64,000 nucleotides of DNA from an uncultured Succiniclasticum sp. (GCA_902801365.1 CADCHY010000006.1:62001-126000), one strand, 5' to 3'. Shown: positions 52,324-61,763, numbered from the stretch's first letter. Notes: generated by a model from the letters alone, not told the origin. A program made the numbers and translations.

Positions 52324-53010
52324 TCAGTTCGCTTCCTCTTTCACAAACAACAGGCAGTAAACTGCATTGATGATACCGGCAATAAAATATGTAAACATAC
52401 CGACGAACGGCCAGCCGGACGGCCGTTGCAACAGCATATACGCACCGATCAGAACTGCTAAAATAACAGGATAGCGGTACATGGGATTGCCTTTTCCTTT
52501 AAAATCAGGAAACTTTACGTTACTGTACAGAATCAGGGCGACAGCCAGCGTCATGATACCTGCCACGACAGGCGTAAAATTAAAGCCTGAAATCACATAA
52601 GTGGCAATACAGCAGGCACCGGCCGGTATAGGCATCCCCTGGAAGTAACCGTGAACGACAGAAGTGTTCACATTAAAACGCGCCAGACGCATAGCTCCGA
52701 AGAACGTGTACAATCCGGCGATTATTTTACCCCACCAACCCAGGTCTGTCAAGGCGAACTGGTAAATTAAAATAGCTGGCGCCACCCCGAAGGCTCCCAA
52801 ATCACAGAGGGAATCCATCTCCACCCCAAAGGGACCCTGAACTCCCAGCGCACGTGCTGCTCTTCCGTCCAATGAGTCGGCGACAACAGATAAAATAATG
52901 CAAATTGCCGCCATAAAATAATTCTGTTCCTGCGTATAAAAAATGGAAAAAACTCCCAAAACCAAGCTGATGCCGCTGATGGTGTTAGGAACGATGCGCT
53001 TGTAATTCAC
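52324..53010 (-). CDS. pssA: CDP-diacylglycerol-serine O-phosphatidyltransferase
   Basis: Makes phosphatidylserine from CDP-diacylglycerol and L-serine at the inner membrane. The CDP-alcohol transferase motif is complete: DSLDGRAARALG followed by GVEMDSLCD (D-G-x2-A-R-x8-G-x3-D-x3-D). About seven membrane segments are seen in 228 residues. The start is GTG 53010 with GGGAGG eight bases upstream; a frame open to 53043 is less likely. It lies downstream of psd, so product and next enzyme are co-expressed. Confidence 0.92.
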   Translation of the reverse strand: MNYKRIVPNTISGISLVLGVFSIFYTQEQNYFMAAICIILSVVADSLDGRAARALGVQGPFGVEMDSLCDLGAFGVAPAILIYQFALTDLGWWGKIIAGLYTFFGAMRLARFNVNTSVVHGYFQGMPIPAGACCIATYVISGFNFTPVVAGIMTLAVALILYSNVKFPDFKGKGNPMYRYPVILAVLIGAYMLLQRPSGWPFVGMFTYFIAGIINAVYCLLFVKEEAN

Positions 53011-53071
53011 GCTTTTGTCCTCCCAATTCCGTAATACTGTCAACGATGTACGGGCGTAACAATCCTTTTTG

Positions 53072-53701
53072 TTATGGATTTATACGACCCAATACAGTAA
53101 TGCCGCCTTTTACCTTATCTCCTTTTTTGCAGAGGATTTCCACCTCTTCGGGCACTACCAATTCCGTACAGGAACCGAATTTAATCATGCCGTATACTTC
53201 GCCCTGATCCAGATGATTACCTAAATTTACCCAATTATCAATGCGGCGCGCCAGAATTCCGGCAATCTGGATGACCAGAATTTTCATATGGTCATTTTCA
53301 ATTCCCATGGCGAAACGTTCGTTTTCAAAAGTTGCTTTCTGATTAAACGCCGGTAAAAAATCGCCTACCGTATAACGCTGGAATCTGATCGTACCTTCCG
53401 CAGGGCTTCTATTTACATGCACATTAAATACGGAAAGGAAAATCGTCACCTTTTTGGCTTTTGCATTCAGAAACTCATCGTCGTAAAATTCCGTCACGTC
53501 CATGACCGTTCCGTCAGCCGGCGAATACAACAACGAAGTATCCTGAACGACTTCCCTGTCCGGATTGCGGAAGAAATATGCGAAATAGCAGGCCAACACC
53601 AGCGGAATCACGGCGATATGAATTCCAAATGCGATAAAGCAGACTACCGCCAGCACCAGTGCTGCGGCAATAAAGGGATATCCCTGCCTTACGATATGCA
53701 T
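53072..53701 (-). CDS. psd: Phosphatidylserine decarboxylase, short form
   Basis: Converts phosphatidylserine to phosphatidylethanolamine. The 209-residue protein is of the short PSD-A type. It has two membrane segments at the N-terminus, FRNPDREV, SPADGTVMDV, FLSVFNVHVNRSP and the self-cleavage site MIKFGSCTELVVP, in which the Ser becomes the pyruvoyl group. A strong promoter lies about 120 bases upstream and pssA follows after 61 bases, giving a psd-pssA operon. Confidence 0.93.
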   Translation of the reverse strand: MHIVRQGYPFIAAALVLAVVCFIAFGIHIAVIPLVLACYFAYFFRNPDREVVQDTSLLYSPADGTVMDVTEFYDDEFLNAKAKKVTIFLSVFNVHVNRSPAEGTIRFQRYTVGDFLPAFNQKATFENERFAMGIENDHMKILVIQIAGILARRIDNWVNLGNHLDQGEVYGMIKFGSCTELVVPEEVEILCKKGDKVKGGITVLGRINP

Positions 53702-53820
53702 GGGTGGCCTCCTTCCTTTTATTTTTCTGGTTTATACTACGCAATCACTCCTCTGCATTGTACAGGAAAATTTATCCCGCGTAATATCTGTAAAAACTCT
53801 AAACTAACATTAACTTATAT

Positions 53821-53849
53821 ATTATAGTATGTAAAACCGAATTTGTCTA
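53821..53849 (-). promoter_or_regulatory. Promoter of the psd-pssA operon
   Basis: On the - strand TAGACA (53844-53849, five of six) and a perfect TATAAT (53821-53826) are exactly 17 bases apart. The leader to the psd start is about 115 bases. Confidence 0.75.
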
Positions 53850-53859
53850 CAATATTTAG

Positions 53860-54597
53860 TTATTTTTTATTTCTTTTTTCATCGCGCACCGCAAAAACGA
53901 ATTTTGGCAGAGCCAGCATTCTTCCAAAACGGCTGGGCTGTTTCATCAGACGGAAGAGCCATTCCAGTTTGGCGTCCTGCATCCATTTGGGGGCCCGCTG
54001 CACTTTTCCGGCCAGCACATCAAAGCTGCCGCCTATGCCCATCAGCAAACAGGGTCCTAACCGCTCCCTGTATTTTGCCAGCCATTTTTCCTGTTTGGGC
54101 GCGCCTAATGCAGCAAACAACATGGCTGCACCGCTGCGGTTGATGTCTTCAATAATTCCGGGTTCTTCTTCAGCCGAAAAATAACCGTTTCGGCAACCGG
54201 CTACGTTCAGGCCGGGCCAACGGTGTTTGCCTTCCTCCGCCGCTTCTTCCGCAATGCCGGGCTTGCCTCCGAAAAAGTAAACGGGGATATTATTCTTTGC
54301 TGCCTCTTCCAGAAGGCGCAAATATAAATCGTAGCCTGCAACCCGCTCCGGTATAGTATAACCCAGATAGTTGCCGGCCCACACCGTTCCGGCTCCGTCC
54401 GGCAGGATCAAATCTGCCGTTTCCGCCAACAGGGTTTTATATTCTTTGTCACCCTGCGCCATCATGATGATTTCCGCATTGGCAGTGACCACAAAGTTTC
54501 TTTTGTTTTTCAGAGTGTCCTGCGTCAGCTTTGTTACCGTTTCGTCCATAGTATAAGGTACCACAGGAACACCTAAAATTGTTGCAATTTCCTTCAT
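53860..54597 (-). CDS. wecG: WecG/TagA/CpsF family glycosyltransferase
   Basis: A 245-residue GT26 enzyme that usually adds N-acetylmannosamine (or its uronate) to a lipid-linked GlcNAc in wall-polymer or antigen synthesis. Family blocks: FVVTANAEIIMMAQ, ADLILPDGAGTVWAG, RVAGYDLYLRLLEEA, FFGGKPGIAEEA and LLMGIGGSFDVLAGKVQRAP. It starts two bases after the prfC stop, so the two are translationally linked although functionally unrelated. It might act with the GT2 enzyme at 50959 (inference). Confidence 0.88.
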   Translation of the reverse strand: MKEIATILGVPVVPYTMDETVTKLTQDTLKNKRNFVVTANAEIIMMAQGDKEYKTLLAETADLILPDGAGTVWAGNYLGYTIPERVAGYDLYLRLLEEAAKNNIPVYFFGGKPGIAEEAAEEGKHRWPGLNVAGCRNGYFSAEEEPGIIEDINRSGAAMLFAALGAPKQEKWLAKYRERLGPCLLMGIGGSFDVLAGKVQRAPKWMQDAKLEWLFRLMKQPSRFGRMLALPKFVFAVRDEKRNKK

Positions 54598-54599
54598 GT

Positions 54600-56210
54600 T
54601 TATACTCTCGCCTTATCTGAAGGCACGACCAGAAATTCCAGTCCCGGATTGCGCTGCAGGATCCAGTTCAGTGCCCATTCGTTATTTACCAGGATAACCG
54701 GGCGATCCTTTTTATCATATACAAGCATGCCGTTGTCAAGACCACGCAGCTTTTCAATATCTTCCGGCTTTTCCGCATAGACCCAGCGGGCCACGGTAAA
54801 AGGAAGCTGGGTCATTACCAGCTGGGCGTTGTATTCGTTCTTCAGACGGTATTCCAGCACTTCCAGCTGCAGCTGCCCCACTACGCCGACGATAAAACTT
54901 TCCAGGCCCACATGTTTCTGGGTGAACACCTGCACGGCGCCCTCCTGGGAAAGCTGCAGAATACCCTTTTCAAACTGTTTACGCTTCAGGGAATCTTTTG
55001 GCTGCACCCGGGCAAAAATTTCTGCCGGGAACACGGGAAAATCTTCAAAACGCAGTTTCAGTTTATCATCGCTGAGACTGTCGCCGATACCGAAGATGCC
55101 CGGATCAAACAAACCGATGATGTCGCCGGGGTACGCTTTTTCCACAATGGTACGTTCTTGCGCCAGAAACTGCTGGGGCTGGGCCAGCTTCACAGGCTTA
55201 CCGCTTTGGGCATGATACACCGTCATTCCTTTATCAAATTCGCCGGAGCAGATGCGCATGAACGCGATGCGGTCCCGGTGAGCCGGATTCATATTAGCCT
55301 GAATCTTAAAGACAAAGGCGCTGAAAAGCGGATTGTCCGGTTCCAGCACATCGCCGTTTAACAGTGTGCGGGGCTGGGGCGCCGGAGACATTTCCAGAAA
55401 CTTTTCCAAAAATTCCTGCACGCCGAAGTTGGTCATGGCGCTGCCGAAAAACATGGGCGTCAGTTCCCCTTTTAATACGTCTTCGATATGGAATTCTTCC
55501 CCTGCCATGTCCAGCAGCTCAATATCACCCAGCAACGCTTCGAACAGTTCATCCCCGATCATTTCCTTAATGCGGGGATCGTCAATGTCCGCGGAAAATT
55601 CTTCCAGCTGTTTGCTTCCGTGGCTGGCATCCGTTTTAAATAAAGAGACTTCTCTGGTCAGGCGGTTGTACACGCCTTTATATTTTCCATCCAGACCTAC
55701 CGGCCAGGTAATGGGATATACCTTGATCTGCAAAATCTTTTCTACTTCTTCCATCAGATCAAGAGGCTCCCGGCCGAAACGGTCCAGTTTGTTAATAAAC
55801 GTAAAGATCGGCAGATGGCGACGGTGGCAGACCCAGAACAGCTTTTTGGTCTGGGGTTCCACGCCTTTTGCCGCGTCGATCAGCATGACGGCGCTGTCGG
55901 CCGCCATCAGGGTGCGGTACGTGTCTTCCGAAAAGTCCTGATGACCGGGCGTATCCAGAATGTTGACACGGTACCCCTGGTAATCAAACTGCAGCACCGA
56001 AGAGGTAACCGAGATACCGCGCTGCTTTTCAATTTCCATCCAGTCGGAAACTGCATGTTTATTTGCCTTTCTGGCTTTTACACTGCCGGCCAGGTGGATG
56101 GCGCCGCCGTACAGCAGCAGTTTTTCAGTTAAGGTTGTTTTACCGGCGTCCGGATGTGAAATGATGGCAAAGGTACGCCGCTTCTCAATTTTTTGTTTTA
56201 AATCGCTCAT
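54600..56210 (-). CDS. prfC: Peptide chain release factor 3
   Basis: GTPase that recycles release factors 1 and 2 from the ribosome. The 536 residues show ISHPDAGKTTLTEKLLLYGG (G1), DTPGHQDFSEDTYRTL (G3) and FINKLDR (G4), then the RF3-specific domain II/III blocks (FQPKDSLKRKQF-like, FIVGVVGQLQLEVLEYRL). Length and order are normal. Confidence 0.95.
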   Translation of the reverse strand: MSDLKQKIEKRRTFAIISHPDAGKTTLTEKLLLYGGAIHLAGSVKARKANKHAVSDWMEIEKQRGISVTSSVLQFDYQGYRVNILDTPGHQDFSEDTYRTLMAADSAVMLIDAAKGVEPQTKKLFWVCHRRHLPIFTFINKLDRFGREPLDLMEEVEKILQIKVYPITWPVGLDGKYKGVYNRLTREVSLFKTDASHGSKQLEEFSADIDDPRIKEMIGDELFEALLGDIELLDMAGEEFHIEDVLKGELTPMFFGSAMTNFGVQEFLEKFLEMSPAPQPRTLLNGDVLEPDNPLFSAFVFKIQANMNPAHRDRIAFMRICSGEFDKGMTVYHAQSGKPVKLAQPQQFLAQERTIVEKAYPGDIIGLFDPGIFGIGDSLSDDKLKLRFEDFPVFPAEIFARVQPKDSLKRKQFEKGILQLSQEGAVQVFTQKHVGLESFIVGVVGQLQLEVLEYRLKNEYNAQLVMTQLPFTVARWVYAEKPEDIEKLRGLDNGMLVYDKKDRPVILVNNEWALNWILQRNPGLEFLVVPSDKARV

Positions 56211-56323
56211 AGTATCTCCCGAATATTTCAGTCTGTCAGGTGCCTTCTGAAAACGTGGTATCAGTCAGGCAAAATTTCATTTGTACCGGGATTAAAAAAT
56301 AAACCGGTTAACTCAATTGTGGC

Positions 56324-57025
56324 TTAAAATCCTCCGAAAGGATTCCTGTTACGGCGTCCGAATCCGCCGGTCGTGTTTCCGCTGCCATATCCTTCGCCGG
56401 TGTTCCACTGGCTTTCCGGCATCGGCTTGCGCTGAGGCATACGGGGCGCCGGCTGGGAAGCGGTGGAAAGCATCTGCTCCTGGGACAGATAGGATTTGTA
56501 AGCAGTGACCAAGCCTTCCATAACATAGTCCGGCACATCCTGTTCTGTTTTCAGATAACCTTCTTCCACATAAAATATGAGTTTATCATACTGTTCGCCG
56601 CCTACCGTGGTAATATCGGCGGACATCTTCCCATCTTCTCTTTTAGTAAAGAAGCAGTCTTTTATCTGCTCTGCTTCACGCTTCTGTGCAAAAGCAACGT
56701 AATATTCGTACAGAGCATGCTGGGCTTCCGCAGGAATGTCTTCCCCGGTGATGACCGATTCTGTGTCTTCCAGGGGTGTGCAGTCCATGTTCTTATACAC
56801 TGTTCCGTTTTTCAGGGTTATAGTTACGGTGAGCACATAATTTTCTTCGTGAAATTCCGCATGGGCAATCTGCCATTTCTCTTTCCATGCCCGGATGCAG
56901 TCATCACAGACCAGTTTAATATCCTGAAAGCTCTGTACGGTAAAATCGTCCTGATAATAAAGATGATCCTGTGCGCTGATAGTATTGCCGCAGCGGGAAC
57001 AGGTTAGAGACAATGTTCGAATCAT
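56324..57025 (-). CDS. Zinc-finger hypothetical protein with Gly/Arg-rich tail
   Basis: A 233-residue soluble protein. The N-terminus has a zinc-finger pair (CSRCGNTISA and CDDCIRAW). A strand-rich domain with TVTITLKNGTVYKNMDC follows. Residues 195-233 are Pro/Met/Gln and then Gly/Arg/Asn-rich (GFGRRNRNPFGGF). The plan (finger, domain, low-complexity tail) resembles the DUF4428-like proteins at 39-50 kb. A TATAAT on the - strand (57072-57077) may be its -10 box and AAAGGAG precedes ATG 57025. Function unknown. Confidence 0.65.
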   Translation of the reverse strand: MIRTLSLTCSRCGNTISAQDHLYYQDDFTVQSFQDIKLVCDDCIRAWKEKWQIAHAEFHEENYVLTVTITLKNGTVYKNMDCTPLEDTESVITGEDIPAEAQHALYEYYVAFAQKREAEQIKDCFFTKREDGKMSADITTVGGEQYDKLIFYVEEGYLKTEQDVPDYVMEGLVTAYKSYLSQEQMLSTASQPAPRMPQRKPMPESQWNTGEGYGSGNTTGGFGRRNRNPFGGF

Positions 57026-57110
57026 AGCAAACTCCTTTGATCATGAAATACAGTAAAATAAAATACATAATATTATACCACAACACATCAGAGTTAGCCA
57101 TAAGAAATTA

Positions 57111-57137
57111 GGGAACCCGTTTTATATGAGGGTTCCC
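57111..57137. terminator. Hairpin downstream of the esterase gene, possible terminator
   Basis: GGGAACCC (57111-57118) and GGGTTCCC (57130-57137) form a perfect 8-base stem. The T tract is better on the + side (TTTT) than on the - side, where the gene at 57218 ends. Confidence 0.4.
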
Positions 57138-57217
57138 TTTTCCATAATCAATCATTTATACATGCTCTGGATGTTACTGCAGGAAGAACCTGTCGCTCTT
57201 TGGCGTCTGTTCAAAAT

Positions 57218-57856
57218 TCAATGATTCACTGTGCTATAATTCTGTACCGTCCAAACAAAAGCCCTTGCCGTTCGTAAATCCGGCTCTTTGAAGTGATTGC
57301 CCTGATTCCATTCCAATGTACAATTTATACCCCGGTCCCTAAGCCAGGCATGTCCTTCCCGTATACAATCACCTACTTTGGACATAACAGGATTTCTTAC
57401 CTTTTCTTCCTTGTCCCCAAGGCTCAGGTAAACGGAGCCGGAATGAATATCATGTTCTTTCATGTACTTAAGAAAACCGGGAAACCAGACTGATGGCGAA
57501 GCAGCCGCTACACCTGCGAAAACATTTGTCTGATACGCTGCCCACAAAGCAAATAAACCGGCGAGAGAATACCCGCCTATATAATAAGTCTTGCTGACAT
57601 CTGAACATAGCTGCAACATTTCCGTTAAAGTTCTTGTTGCTCCGCCGCTAAATCCTTCTTGGCCGAATACTGCGGGGGCTTCCCAGGGAGATAAATCTGT
57701 GTTCCAGTTATCTGTTTTTACGGCAACAAGTTTAAAATCGTTAACGCTTTTCTTAATTGCAGCGACTTCATTTTCTATAACCTTAAGATCGTGGTCATCT
57801 ACCATTTGAATCAGGATTATCGATGAAGCCGGATTCCCATATTCGTACATCAACAT
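57218..57856 (-). CDS. Alpha/beta hydrolase (esterase-like)
   Basis: A 212-residue soluble alpha/beta hydrolase of the esterase D-like group. The nucleophile elbow is GYSLAG, a likely acid is in LSLGDKEEK, and the catalytic His is in GNHFKEP. The oxyanion region and cap are short. Substrate unknown. The ribosome site is weak and the start may be ATG 57856 or 57850. No operon partner is evident. Confidence 0.75.
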   Translation of the reverse strand: MLMYEYGNPASSIILIQMVDDHDLKVIENEVAAIKKSVNDFKLVAVKTDNWNTDLSPWEAPAVFGQEGFSGGATRTLTEMLQLCSDVSKTYYIGGYSLAGLFALWAAYQTNVFAGVAAASPSVWFPGFLKYMKEHDIHSGSVYLSLGDKEEKVRNPVMSKVGDCIREGHAWLRDRGINCTLEWNQGNHFKEPDLRTARAFVWTVQNYSTVNH

Positions 57857-57971
57857 AACAGGTTCTCGCTTTCAAAATCTGATTTAAATCAGTTACCTTA
57901 ATCAGTCTCTATTATACCAAAATCAGGACGGGTTATAAATAGTCGCCCCGAATTCTTTACGATATAAAAGA

Positions 57972-58004
57972 ATCGGGAACCCGCTTATTATGCGGATTCC
58001 CGAT
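57972..58004. terminator. Terminator downstream of tRNA-Pro
   Basis: ATCGGGAACCCGC (57972-57984) and GCGGATTCCCGAT (57992-58004) form a 13-base stem with one mismatch. T-rich runs follow on both strands. It lies 12 bases past the 3' end of the tRNA. Confidence 0.8.
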
Positions 58005-58015
58005 GTTTTTTTAAT

Positions 58016-58092
58016 TGGTCGGAGCGACTAGATTTGAACTAGCGACCTCTTCCACCCCAAGGAAGCGCTCTACCAAGCTGAGCCACGCCCCG
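58016..58092 (-). tRNA. tRNA-Pro, anticodon GGG
   Basis: A 77-base cloverleaf on the - strand. The acceptor CGGGGCG pairs with CGCTCCG (one G-U), the D arm contains GCTCAGCTTGGTAGAGC and the anticodon stem is CTTCC/GGAAG. The loop TTGGGGT gives anticodon GGG, and the T arm is GCTAG-TTCAAAT-CTAGT. The 3' CCA is encoded (58016-58018). Confidence 0.95.
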
Positions 58093-58104
58093 AATACATA
58101 GAAT

Positions 58105-58133
58105 ATTTTAGTATAGAAATGCGTTTCTGTCAA
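58105..58133 (-). promoter_or_regulatory. Promoter of tRNA-Pro
   Basis: On the - strand a perfect TTGACA (58128-58133) and TAAAAT (58105-58110) are 17 bases apart. Transcription would start within about 8 bases of the mature 5' end of the tRNA. Confidence 0.85.
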
Positions 58134-58223
58134 CCTTTTTTTGTACTATGAAAATGTTGCATCTATTCAATTTAAAACAACTGCAAAGAACCAGTAATCA
58201 GTATATTGATCCAAAAGACTATA

Positions 58224-59150
58224 CTACTCAACACGTAAAACTTCTGTTCCTTTGGTGTTCAGTTCCAGAATATGATAGACCGCTTTCTGTCCGCAGGCAG
58301 CAAAGGCATCAACCATGGCTTTACCGATCGCGTTTCCGTCTTTTTCAGGCGGTGCGTATGCCAGCAACGTAGATCCGGAACCGCTGATGATGCATTGATA
58401 GGCTCCAGCTGCTTTTCCGGCAGCAAACACTTCAGGAAGACCGGGAATCAGTTTCGCCCTGTATGGCTGGTGCAATTTGTCTTCCAGCGCATACTGCAGC
58501 AATTCAGGACGGTCTTCCAGTAAAGCGGCAGTCAGCAAAGCGGTACGGGAAGCATTAAACACCGCGTCGGTATGGGCGATAACTTTTGGAATCGCCTCCC
58601 GGGCCATATGGGTGGAAAGCTGCATATCCGGTACCACAGCGATAAACAGCAGGGGCATTTTCGGGATGGTGCGCAGGGTATGGGCTACACCGTCTTCCTG
58701 GAAACTGATGGTAAAACCACCGTAAATGGCGGGCGCAACATTATCGGGATGACCTTCCAGCTTATTTGCTTCCTGTAAAATCTCATCCTGAGTCAGATTG
58801 GCGCCGCTTAATATGCTGGCGGCTGTTACACCGGCCACAATGGCCGTTGAACTGCTTCCCAGTCCACGGCTTTTGGGAACCTGGTTTTTCATCTGTATAT
58901 CAAGTCCGATACGCTTGTGATCTGTCAATTTGTTCCAAAGGGACAGAAATGAAGCAAAGGCCATATTACGCCCGGAAGCATGAAAACTGTCTTTGCCTTC
59001 TCCTTCTACTTTCAGGGAAAAGCCGTATTGCTCATCAGAAACGGTAAAGGTGAATTCATTATATAGCGTTAATGCTAAACCGAGGCTGTCGAAACCGGGA
59101 CCGCAGTTTGCTGAGGTAGCCGGTACCCGGACGGTAACAGATTTTTTCAT
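58224..59150 (-). CDS. thrB: Homoserine kinase
   Basis: GHMP-family kinase that phosphorylates homoserine in threonine synthesis. The 308 residues begin VRVPATSANCGPGFDSLGLAL and contain the ATP loop VPKSRGLGSSSTAIVAGV. EGHPDNVAPAIYGG follows, and IISGSGSTLLAY lies near the C-terminus. It follows hom after 77 bases on the same strand; thrC is not in the window. Confidence 0.95.
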   Translation of the reverse strand: MKKSVTVRVPATSANCGPGFDSLGLALTLYNEFTFTVSDEQYGFSLKVEGEGKDSFHASGRNMAFASFLSLWNKLTDHKRIGLDIQMKNQVPKSRGLGSSSTAIVAGVTAASILSGANLTQDEILQEANKLEGHPDNVAPAIYGGFTISFQEDGVAHTLRTIPKMPLLFIAVVPDMQLSTHMAREAIPKVIAHTDAVFNASRTALLTAALLEDRPELLQYALEDKLHQPYRAKLIPGLPEVFAAGKAAGAYQCIISGSGSTLLAYAPPEKDGNAIGKAMVDAFAACGQKAVYHILELNTKGTEVLRVE

Positions 59151-59227
59151 AGTTCTCCAATCATACCTGTAGTCAGGCGGAATAATATTTTTTATGAAAT
59201 GGCTTTAATAATTCATACAGATAGCTT

Positions 59228-60532
59228 TTACAAGTTAGGATCCTCTACCCGCAACACGCTGCAAACCTTTTTCACGACAGGTAATACCTGCAGAGTACGC
59301 AGCGACAAGTCCAGACTTAATCTGCTGACTTTGTAGGTAATGATGATCAGTTCAGCCAGACCGTTTTCTACCACGTTTTTCTGAATTACGGAAGCGATGC
59401 TCATCTGCTGCGCGGCAAAGGTGGATGCAATAGCGGCCAGTACGCCGGGCCGGTCGTTTACCAGCAGGCGGAAATAACAGGGCTCCATTTCTTTTTCAGG
59501 CGGACACATTTTCTTCTCAACAAAGAGATTTCCGGCAACGCGTCCGCAGGCGTTATGGCAAATGTTACGGGCTGTATCGATAATGTCGCCGCAGACTGCA
59601 CTGGCGGTGGGAAGCCGGCCCGCGCCGCGGCCCATGAACATGGCGTCCCCTACTGCGTCGCCGTTCACGTAGATGGCATTATAAACGTCGTTCACGCTGG
59701 CCAGCGGGTGATTCTTCGGCAGCATGACAGGATATACGTTAGCGGTGATGCCGTTTTCCGGGTCATTCTTGGCCACGCCCAGCAGTTTTACTACATAGCC
59801 CAGTTCACGGGCATAACTGATATCACAGGCTTCCACATTGTCGATGCCTTCGATGTGCACGTCTTTCAGGGTCAGCGCTGTGTTGAATGCCAAAGAAGCC
59901 AGCACAGTGATTTTTCGGGCAGCATCGATGCCTTCCACGTCTGCCGTGGGATCGGATTCCGCATACCCTTTTGCCTGAGCTTCCTTTAAAGCGTTTTCGT
60001 AGGAAAGTCCCGCTTCGGTCATCCGGGTCAGCATGTAGTTGGTGGTACCGTTCACAATGCCCATGACGCTGGAGATTTTATTGCCGGCAAGGCAGGAACG
60101 CAGTGGACGGATGATGGGTATGCCGCCGCCTACCGCGCCTTCAAACTGGAAATCCAGATGTTTTTCCGCAGCCAGCGCAAACAGGGATTTGCCGTATTCT
60201 GCCAATACGTCTTTATTGGCGGTTACCACATGTTTGCCATGCTGTAACGCTGCTTCGATGTATTCTTTGGCCGGATGCACACGGCCAATCAGTTCGACTA
60301 CTATGTCGATTTCAGGATCGTTTAAAATATCGTCCAGGTTGTCAGTGTAGCCAATATTATATTTCTCAATTTCCGGTTTTAATTTGGCTTTATCCCGGAC
60401 CAGAACAGTTTTCACTTCAACGGCGCAGCCGGCTTTCCTGGCAATGTCCTCTTTGTTTTCATTCAGGACGATGATCACACCGCCGCCGACAGTGCCACAG
60501 CCTAACAGGCCGATTTTTACAGTTTTCTTCAT
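59228..60532 (-). CDS. hom: Homoserine dehydrogenase
   Basis: NAD(P)H-dependent reduction of aspartate semialdehyde to homoserine, the branch point to threonine and methionine. The 434 residues begin VKIGLLGCGTVGGGV (NAD(P) loop). They continue with GGGIPIIRPLR and GIVNGTTNYMLTRM, and with the catalytic stretch AKGYAESDPTADVEGIDAA. A C-terminal ACT domain (YFRLLVNDRPGVLAAIAST) probably gives feedback control by threonine. The last 20 residues form a short extension after the ACT domain. Confidence 0.95.
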   Translation of the reverse strand: MKKTVKIGLLGCGTVGGGVIIVLNENKEDIARKAGCAVEVKTVLVRDKAKLKPEIEKYNIGYTDNLDDILNDPEIDIVVELIGRVHPAKEYIEAALQHGKHVVTANKDVLAEYGKSLFALAAEKHLDFQFEGAVGGGIPIIRPLRSCLAGNKISSVMGIVNGTTNYMLTRMTEAGLSYENALKEAQAKGYAESDPTADVEGIDAARKITVLASLAFNTALTLKDVHIEGIDNVEACDISYARELGYVVKLLGVAKNDPENGITANVYPVMLPKNHPLASVNDVYNAIYVNGDAVGDAMFMGRGAGRLPTASAVCGDIIDTARNICHNACGRVAGNLFVEKKMCPPEKEMEPCYFRLLVNDRPGVLAAIASTFAAQQMSIASVIQKNVVENGLAELIIITYKVSRLSLDLSLRTLQVLPVVKKVCSVLRVEDPNL

Positions 60533-60620
60533 AATATCTTATCTCCCTCAAATATATTTTATAAAATAAATAATAATTAAAAATTTCCGGTACGGAGAAT
60601 CGATTTCCAAGGAATAAAAA

Positions 60621-60634
60621 CAGAGGATACTCTG
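60621..60634 (-). terminator. Weak hairpin between the ACT-domain gene and hom
   Basis: A 5-base stem CAGAG/CTCTG with a four-base loop, followed on the - strand by TTTTTATT. It may act as a partial terminator or attenuator ahead of hom. No leader peptide or T-box is recognisable. Confidence 0.35.
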
Positions 60635-60635
60635 C

Positions 60636-61127
60636 TTACACCTGTCCTAATACTTCCAGGCGTTTTACACCGTCGATCATACGCAGTTTATCCAATAATG
60701 CCTCCAGATCAACGGTCATATTCTTTGTTTCAATGGAAATGGTAGTATTGGCTACACCCTGAAGGGGAATTCCCTGGTTGATGGTCATTATGTTTCCTGA
60801 ATCTGTCGAAATCAGGTTCAGGACGCGGGACAGTACACCGGCTTTATGTTCCAGCAGCAACGACAGGGTAATAATCTTGTCCTTACTGGCTTCATAAAAT
60901 GGAAAAACATAATCCTTATATTTGTAGTAGGCGCTCCGGCTCAGGTTCATTCGTTCAACTGCTTCGTTAATGGTTTTAGCTTCGCCCCGTTTCAGGATTT
61001 CTTTCACCTTGATGGTCTTCTTAATTGCTTCCGGCAAAATATCTTCTTTAACTAAATAGAAAGATGTTGTTTCATAACCTGGTTTGCCTGCCGCTGCATT
61101 GAGGTCAATATTCCTGGTTCGTCCCAT
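60636..61127 (-). CDS. ACT-domain protein, UPF0735/PheB-like
   Basis: A 163-residue protein with an N-terminal helical region (IKVKEILKRGEAKTINEAVE, then LSRSAYYKYKDYVFPF, helix-turn-helix-like) and a C-terminal ACT domain (LSLLLEHKAGVLSRVLNLIS). UPF0735 proteins often sit beside hom/thrB and are thought to sense amino acids. Here the gene lies 103 bases upstream of hom, supporting a regulatory link to threonine synthesis. AAGGAG stands eight bases before ATG 61127. Confidence 0.85.
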   Translation of the reverse strand: MGRTRNIDLNAAAGKPGYETTSFYLVKEDILPEAIKKTIKVKEILKRGEAKTINEAVERMNLSRSAYYKYKDYVFPFYEASKDKIITLSLLLEHKAGVLSRVLNLISTDSGNIMTINQGIPLQGVANTTISIETKNMTVDLEALLDKLRMIDGVKRLEVLGQV

Positions 61128-61148
61128 GCTCCTGACTCCTTCCTCTTA

Positions 61149-61763
61149 CTATTTTTTATCATTCAGGTGTCCTGGTTTGATTTTACTTTCAGTTCCGTCT
61201 AATAACCGCCTGATATTATCCTTATGACGGATGATAACAAACAGGCAGGCCAGTGTTCCAAATACAGCAAAGGGTACGGGATAGTTAAGGTACCACCCGG
61301 CAGAAGCGGCGGCAAGTGCTGCAATTACTGAGCCCAGTGATACGTAACGGGTTATCAGGACAATGATTATCCATACACCAAGGCCGGCAGCCGCTCCCCA
61401 GGGAAGCATATACAGAAAGAGTCCCAAACCGGTCGCCACACCCTTTCCGCCTTTAAAACCGAGAAACAGCGAATAATTATGTCCCAGTAATGCGCCCAGC
61501 GCAGTCACTGCTACAATAACCGGGTCTGCAGAAAACTTAGATATGATATACAAAGCCACTATGCCTTTCAGCATATCCCCTGCCAGTACGGCGGCAGCTG
61601 TTTTCGGCCCTACAGTACGGAAAACATTTGTCGTACCGATATTACCGCTTCCGTAGTTACGGATATCGATGCCGTGAAAAGCCTTCACCAGCCATAAACC
61701 GCAAGGTATGGAACCAAACACATACCCCAGCAGGAAACCGCCGGCGGCTAACAGATAATTCAT
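61149..61763 (-). CDS. plsY: Glycerol-3-phosphate acyltransferase PlsY
   Basis: Membrane enzyme that acylates glycerol-3-phosphate from acyl-phosphate, the first step of phospholipid synthesis. The 204 residues contain FGSIPCGLWLVK, DIRNYGSGNIGTTNVFR and FKGGKGVATGLG, the three PlsY motifs, and about five membrane segments. ATG 61763 has AAGGAG nine bases upstream; TTG 61769 is less likely. It lies between der and the ACT-domain gene. Confidence 0.95.
   Translation of the reverse strand: MNYLLAAGGFLLGYVFGSIPCGLWLVKAFHGIDIRNYGSGNIGTTNVFRTVGPKTAAAVLAGDMLKGIVALYIISKFSADPVIVAVTALGALLGHNYSLFLGFKGGKGVATGLGLFLYMLPWGAAAGLGVWIIIVLITRYVSLGSVIAALAAASAGWYLNYPVPFAVFGTLACLFVIIRHKDNIRRLLDGTESKIKPGHLNDKK

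Noticed and set aside
60533-60635. T-box or threonine attenuator before hom
   Set aside because: No T-box sequence, no Thr-rich leader peptide, and only a five-base hairpin.
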